Below, piece by piece: positions 15,569 to 16,922 of a DNA stretch of 16,922 nucleotides (the stretch's first letter is position 1; the number at the start of each line of letters is the position of its first letter). The notes below the pieces were generated by a model. It ran no database searches. It saw only the letters and a program-made list of their open reading frames with translations, and was not told where the DNA came from. The stretch lies in NCBI GenBank assembly GCA_947484245.1, contig CANKOT010000046.1:1-16922 (forward strand), in the 5' to 3' direction. The DNA comes from Comamonadaceae bacterium (GTDB taxonomy: Bacteria > Pseudomonadota > Gammaproteobacteria > Burkholderiales > Burkholderiaceae). The translations under genes were made by a program, and so were the position numbers.

Positions 15569-15617
15569 GAGAAAGTCAGATTCACTGCCCAGCGAAGGCC
15601 AAGCACACAGGCTGAAT

Positions 15618-15644
15618 ATTAGGGGTGGCGCACACAAAATCAAG
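15618..15644 (-). promoter_or_regulatory. Sigma-32-like heat-shock promoter of htpX
   Basis: On the minus strand CTTGATT (15644-15638) is followed after 12 bases by CCCCTAAT (15625-15618). The known sigma-32 consensus is CTTGAAA, 11-16 bases, CCCCATNT. Transcription would begin near 15612 and leave a leader of roughly 44 bases. The same region can also be read as a housekeeping promoter, TTGATT (15643-15638), 16 bases, TAATAT (15621-15616), so dual use is possible. Confidence 0.65.
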
Positions 15645-15651
15645 TGCGCCT

Positions 15652-15683
15652 GTTTAATTCCTCAAAATTGAACGGAATTAAAC
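15652..15683. repeat. Perfect 10-bp inverted repeat upstream of htpX
   Basis: GTTTAATTCC (15652-15661) and GGAATTAAAC (15674-15683) are exact reverse complements separated by 12 bases. The arms are 22 bases apart start to start, about two helical turns. The spacer holds a smaller inverted pair, TCAA with TTGA. There is no T-run on either side, so it is not a standard intrinsic terminator. It covers the stop codon of the DUF3025 gene and ends seven bases before the htpX -35, so it could be an operator or an mRNA 3'-end hairpin. Confidence 0.75.
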
Positions 15684-16496
15684 CTGTCGCGGTGGGCGAA
15701 ATACGCTTGTATCCCCATAAAAATCAGGATTTTCATTGGCTGGCCACCATCCAGGAACGCCTAAAACAGGAGTCGGCAAAAAGGGTTTGGTCGCCAACTT
15801 TTCGGGCTGCAGGTCTTGCGCCAACCAGGCATCCCACTCAGAGTTTGGCAAATTCGATGGCACACGCCACAAATGAACCGTGACGGCTTTGTAAGGATTG
15901 ACCAATTTTTCCAATGCCGCATGGCCAAAGACCCACATCTGCACGTCTTGCCAGCTAGATTTCAGGGTCACGAATGCCGTGTGCCACTGTCGTTCTTGCA
16001 AAGTACGCCAAAGGCCATCAGGTAATTGAATCAAGGTGGCGTTTTCGTCAAACACCGTCACAGCATCTCGCACGGGCCCTCGCACAGCGCCCACCCCTTG
16101 CGCTTGAATGGCCGTGGCTTGGAGATGGTTGAGTTGTTTTTTGGCCAAGGGAAATTGAAGCCAACACAGCGCATTGAAAAAGTCATGCAGGCCATCTCGC
16201 GTGGGCACGCTCTGGGTGTCAAAAATAAATTGCTCGTAAGCTTGGCCTTCGGGCAAGGCTGACTGCGGCACAAACTTGACATCACAAATGGCCTGAGTGC
16301 TGGGGTGCTGCATGTTTAGCTGGGGCATGTTCAGCTGAGGCATGTTCAACTGCCGTTTGCGCAATGCCAATGCCGCATTGCAGGCTTGCTCAACCGATGC
16401 GCCTTGCTGGACATGCTGCGCAACCCATTGACCTTGCTCGCGCCACGGCATGAGCCAAGGCGCTTGCCAATCGATGCTGCTTAGGCCATGCGCCAT
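15678..16496 (-). CDS. DUF3025 domain-containing protein
   Basis: This is a conserved proteobacterial protein of unknown function. The 272-residue product has no signal peptide and no membrane helix, so it is probably cytoplasmic. The recognisable DUF3025 parts are [27 protein letters not shown] (about 91-116; the DFFNAL/WLQFP pair is typical), [14 protein letters not shown] (139-152) and the later [13 protein letters not shown] and FGHAALEKL. The N-terminal part contains three copies of a QLNMP-like unit (49-63) that looks like a local expansion. The ATG at 16496 overlaps the end of pyrC by 16 bases, so the two are probably translated from one mRNA. The stop codon lies within the 10-bp inverted repeat. 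Confidence 0.87.
   Translation of the reverse strand: MAHGLSSIDWQAPWLMPWREQGQWVAQHVQQGASVEQACNAALALRKRQLNMPQLNMPQLNMQHPSTQAICDVKFVPQSALPEGQAYEQFIFDTQSVPTRDGLHDFFNALCWLQFPLAKKQLNHLQATAIQAQGVGAVRGPVRDAVTVFDENATLIQLPDGLWRTLQERQWHTAFVTLKSSWQDVQMWVFGHAALEKLVNPYKAVTVHLWRVPSNLPNSEWDAWLAQDLQPEKLATKPFLPTPVLGVPGWWPANENPDFYGDTSVFRPPRQV
16311..16355. repeat. 15-bp minisatellite, three copies, inside the DUF3025 gene
   Basis: Three imperfect copies of a CATGTTYARCTGNGG-like unit stand head to tail at 16311-16325, 16326-16340 and 16341-16355. On the coding strand each encodes five residues close to Gln-Leu-Asn-Met-Pro. The copies differ at a few positions, so the expansion is not brand new. The unit is a multiple of three, so copy changes would not break the gene. 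Confidence 0.88.
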
Positions 16497-16922
16497 GGCA
16501 AGGCTTCGCCAGAACGAAGCGGCTTGAGTTCAGCCTCGCCAAAAGGATAACTTTCTTGGGGTGTCCAAGATTCGCGCTTTAAAGTGATTTGCCCCTGATT
16601 GCGGGGCAAGCCATAAAAGTCGGCGCCATTGAAACTGGCGAAGGCTTCCAGTTGATCGAGCTTGCCCACGCTGTCAAAGGCCTCGGCATACATTTCCATG
16701 GCGGCGTGTGCGGTGTAGCAACCCGCACAGCCAGAGGCGTGTTCTTTCAAATGAGCAGGGTGTGGCGCACTGTCAGTGCCTAAGAAAAAGCGCACATTGC
16801 CCGAAGTGGCCGCATGGAGCAAAGCCACACGGTGTGTTTCTCTTTTTAGCACCGGCAAGCAGTAGTAATGCGGCCGAATGCCACCCGTGAAAATGGCGTT
16901 GCGGTTGTAAAGCAAGTGGTGC
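16481..16922 (-). CDS. pyrC: Dihydroorotase, type II (C-terminal part, cut by the window edge)
   Basis: PyrC interconverts carbamoyl-aspartate and dihydroorotate in de novo pyrimidine synthesis. Only the last 146 residues are visible; the frame continues off the right edge with no start codon required at 16915. The segment begins [11 protein letters not shown] and includes [18 protein letters not shown]. It also has the catalytic GTDSAPHP loop, whose Asp acts as the general base in the family, with [18 protein letters not shown] and the closing [15 protein letters not shown] of the type II (E. coli PyrC-like) enzymes. The stop lies 16 bases inside the start of the DUF3025 gene, an overlap suggesting an operon. 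Nothing in the visible part is broken. Confidence 0.94.
   Translation of the reverse strand, partial: HHLLYNRNAIFTGGIRPHYYCLPVLKRETHRVALLHAATSGNVRFFLGTDSAPHPAHLKEHASGCAGCYTAHAAMEMYAEAFDSVGKLDQLEAFASFNGADFYGLPRNQGQITLKRESWTPQESYPFGEAELKPLRSGEALPWRMA

Noticed and set aside
1..16922. Defence island, CRISPR array, mobile element or new multi-gene system
   Set aside because: Every sizeable frame belongs to a known housekeeping or secretion family, intergenic spaces are short, and there are no spaced repeats, transposase genes or terminal inverted repeats.

Overview
The window looks like an ordinary stretch of a betaproteobacterial chromosome, most likely from the Burkholderiales and probably a Comamonadaceae-type freshwater organism. 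I infer this from protein style (long-form threonine deaminase, GspN-containing type II secretion operon, type II dihydroorotase next to a DUF3025 gene, HtpX), moderate GC and scarce Shine-Dalgarno sites. The species cannot be fixed from the sequence alone. I see no insertion sequence, CRISPR array, tRNA, rRNA or prophage.

Layout. (1) Positions 5-36 are a strong intrinsic terminator of a gene to the left, followed at once by ilvA (56-1609, +). (2) gspC (minus) converges on ilvA and diverges from a long plus-strand type II secretion operon, gspG-H-I-J-K-L-M-N-D-E-F (2206-12697). Most junctions there overlap or nearly touch. (3) A HAD-type 5'-nucleotidase gene (12711-13613, +) follows gspF after 13 bases and has the clearest ribosome binding site in the window. 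(4) The rest lies on the minus strand: a DMT/EamA transporter whose stop overlaps the nucleotidase stop, then htpX with a strong terminator and a heat-shock-like promoter, a DUF3025 gene, and the 3' part of pyrC running off the right edge.

How the genes work together. The eleven plus-strand gsp genes plus divergent gspC encode a nearly complete general secretory machine. It has the outer-membrane secretin (D), its inner-membrane connector (C), the assembly platform (F, L, M), the ATPase (E), one major and four minor pseudopilins (G; H, I, J, K) and the accessory protein N. The prepilin peptidase (GspO/PilD) is not here and must be supplied from elsewhere. pyrC and the DUF3025 gene overlap by 16 bases and are probably co-transcribed; htpX appears to have its own promoter.

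I found no convincing new multi-gene system. The observations most worth a second look are small: a sigma-32-like promoter before htpX with a perfect 10-bp inverted repeat just upstream; three genes whose start codon sits six bases after a -10-like hexamer, which suggests leaderless mRNAs; overlapping divergent -10 elements between gspC and gspG; a compact cysteine motif in GspE; and in-frame tandem duplications in gspI and the DUF3025 gene. No stretch longer than 300 bases lacks a gene.
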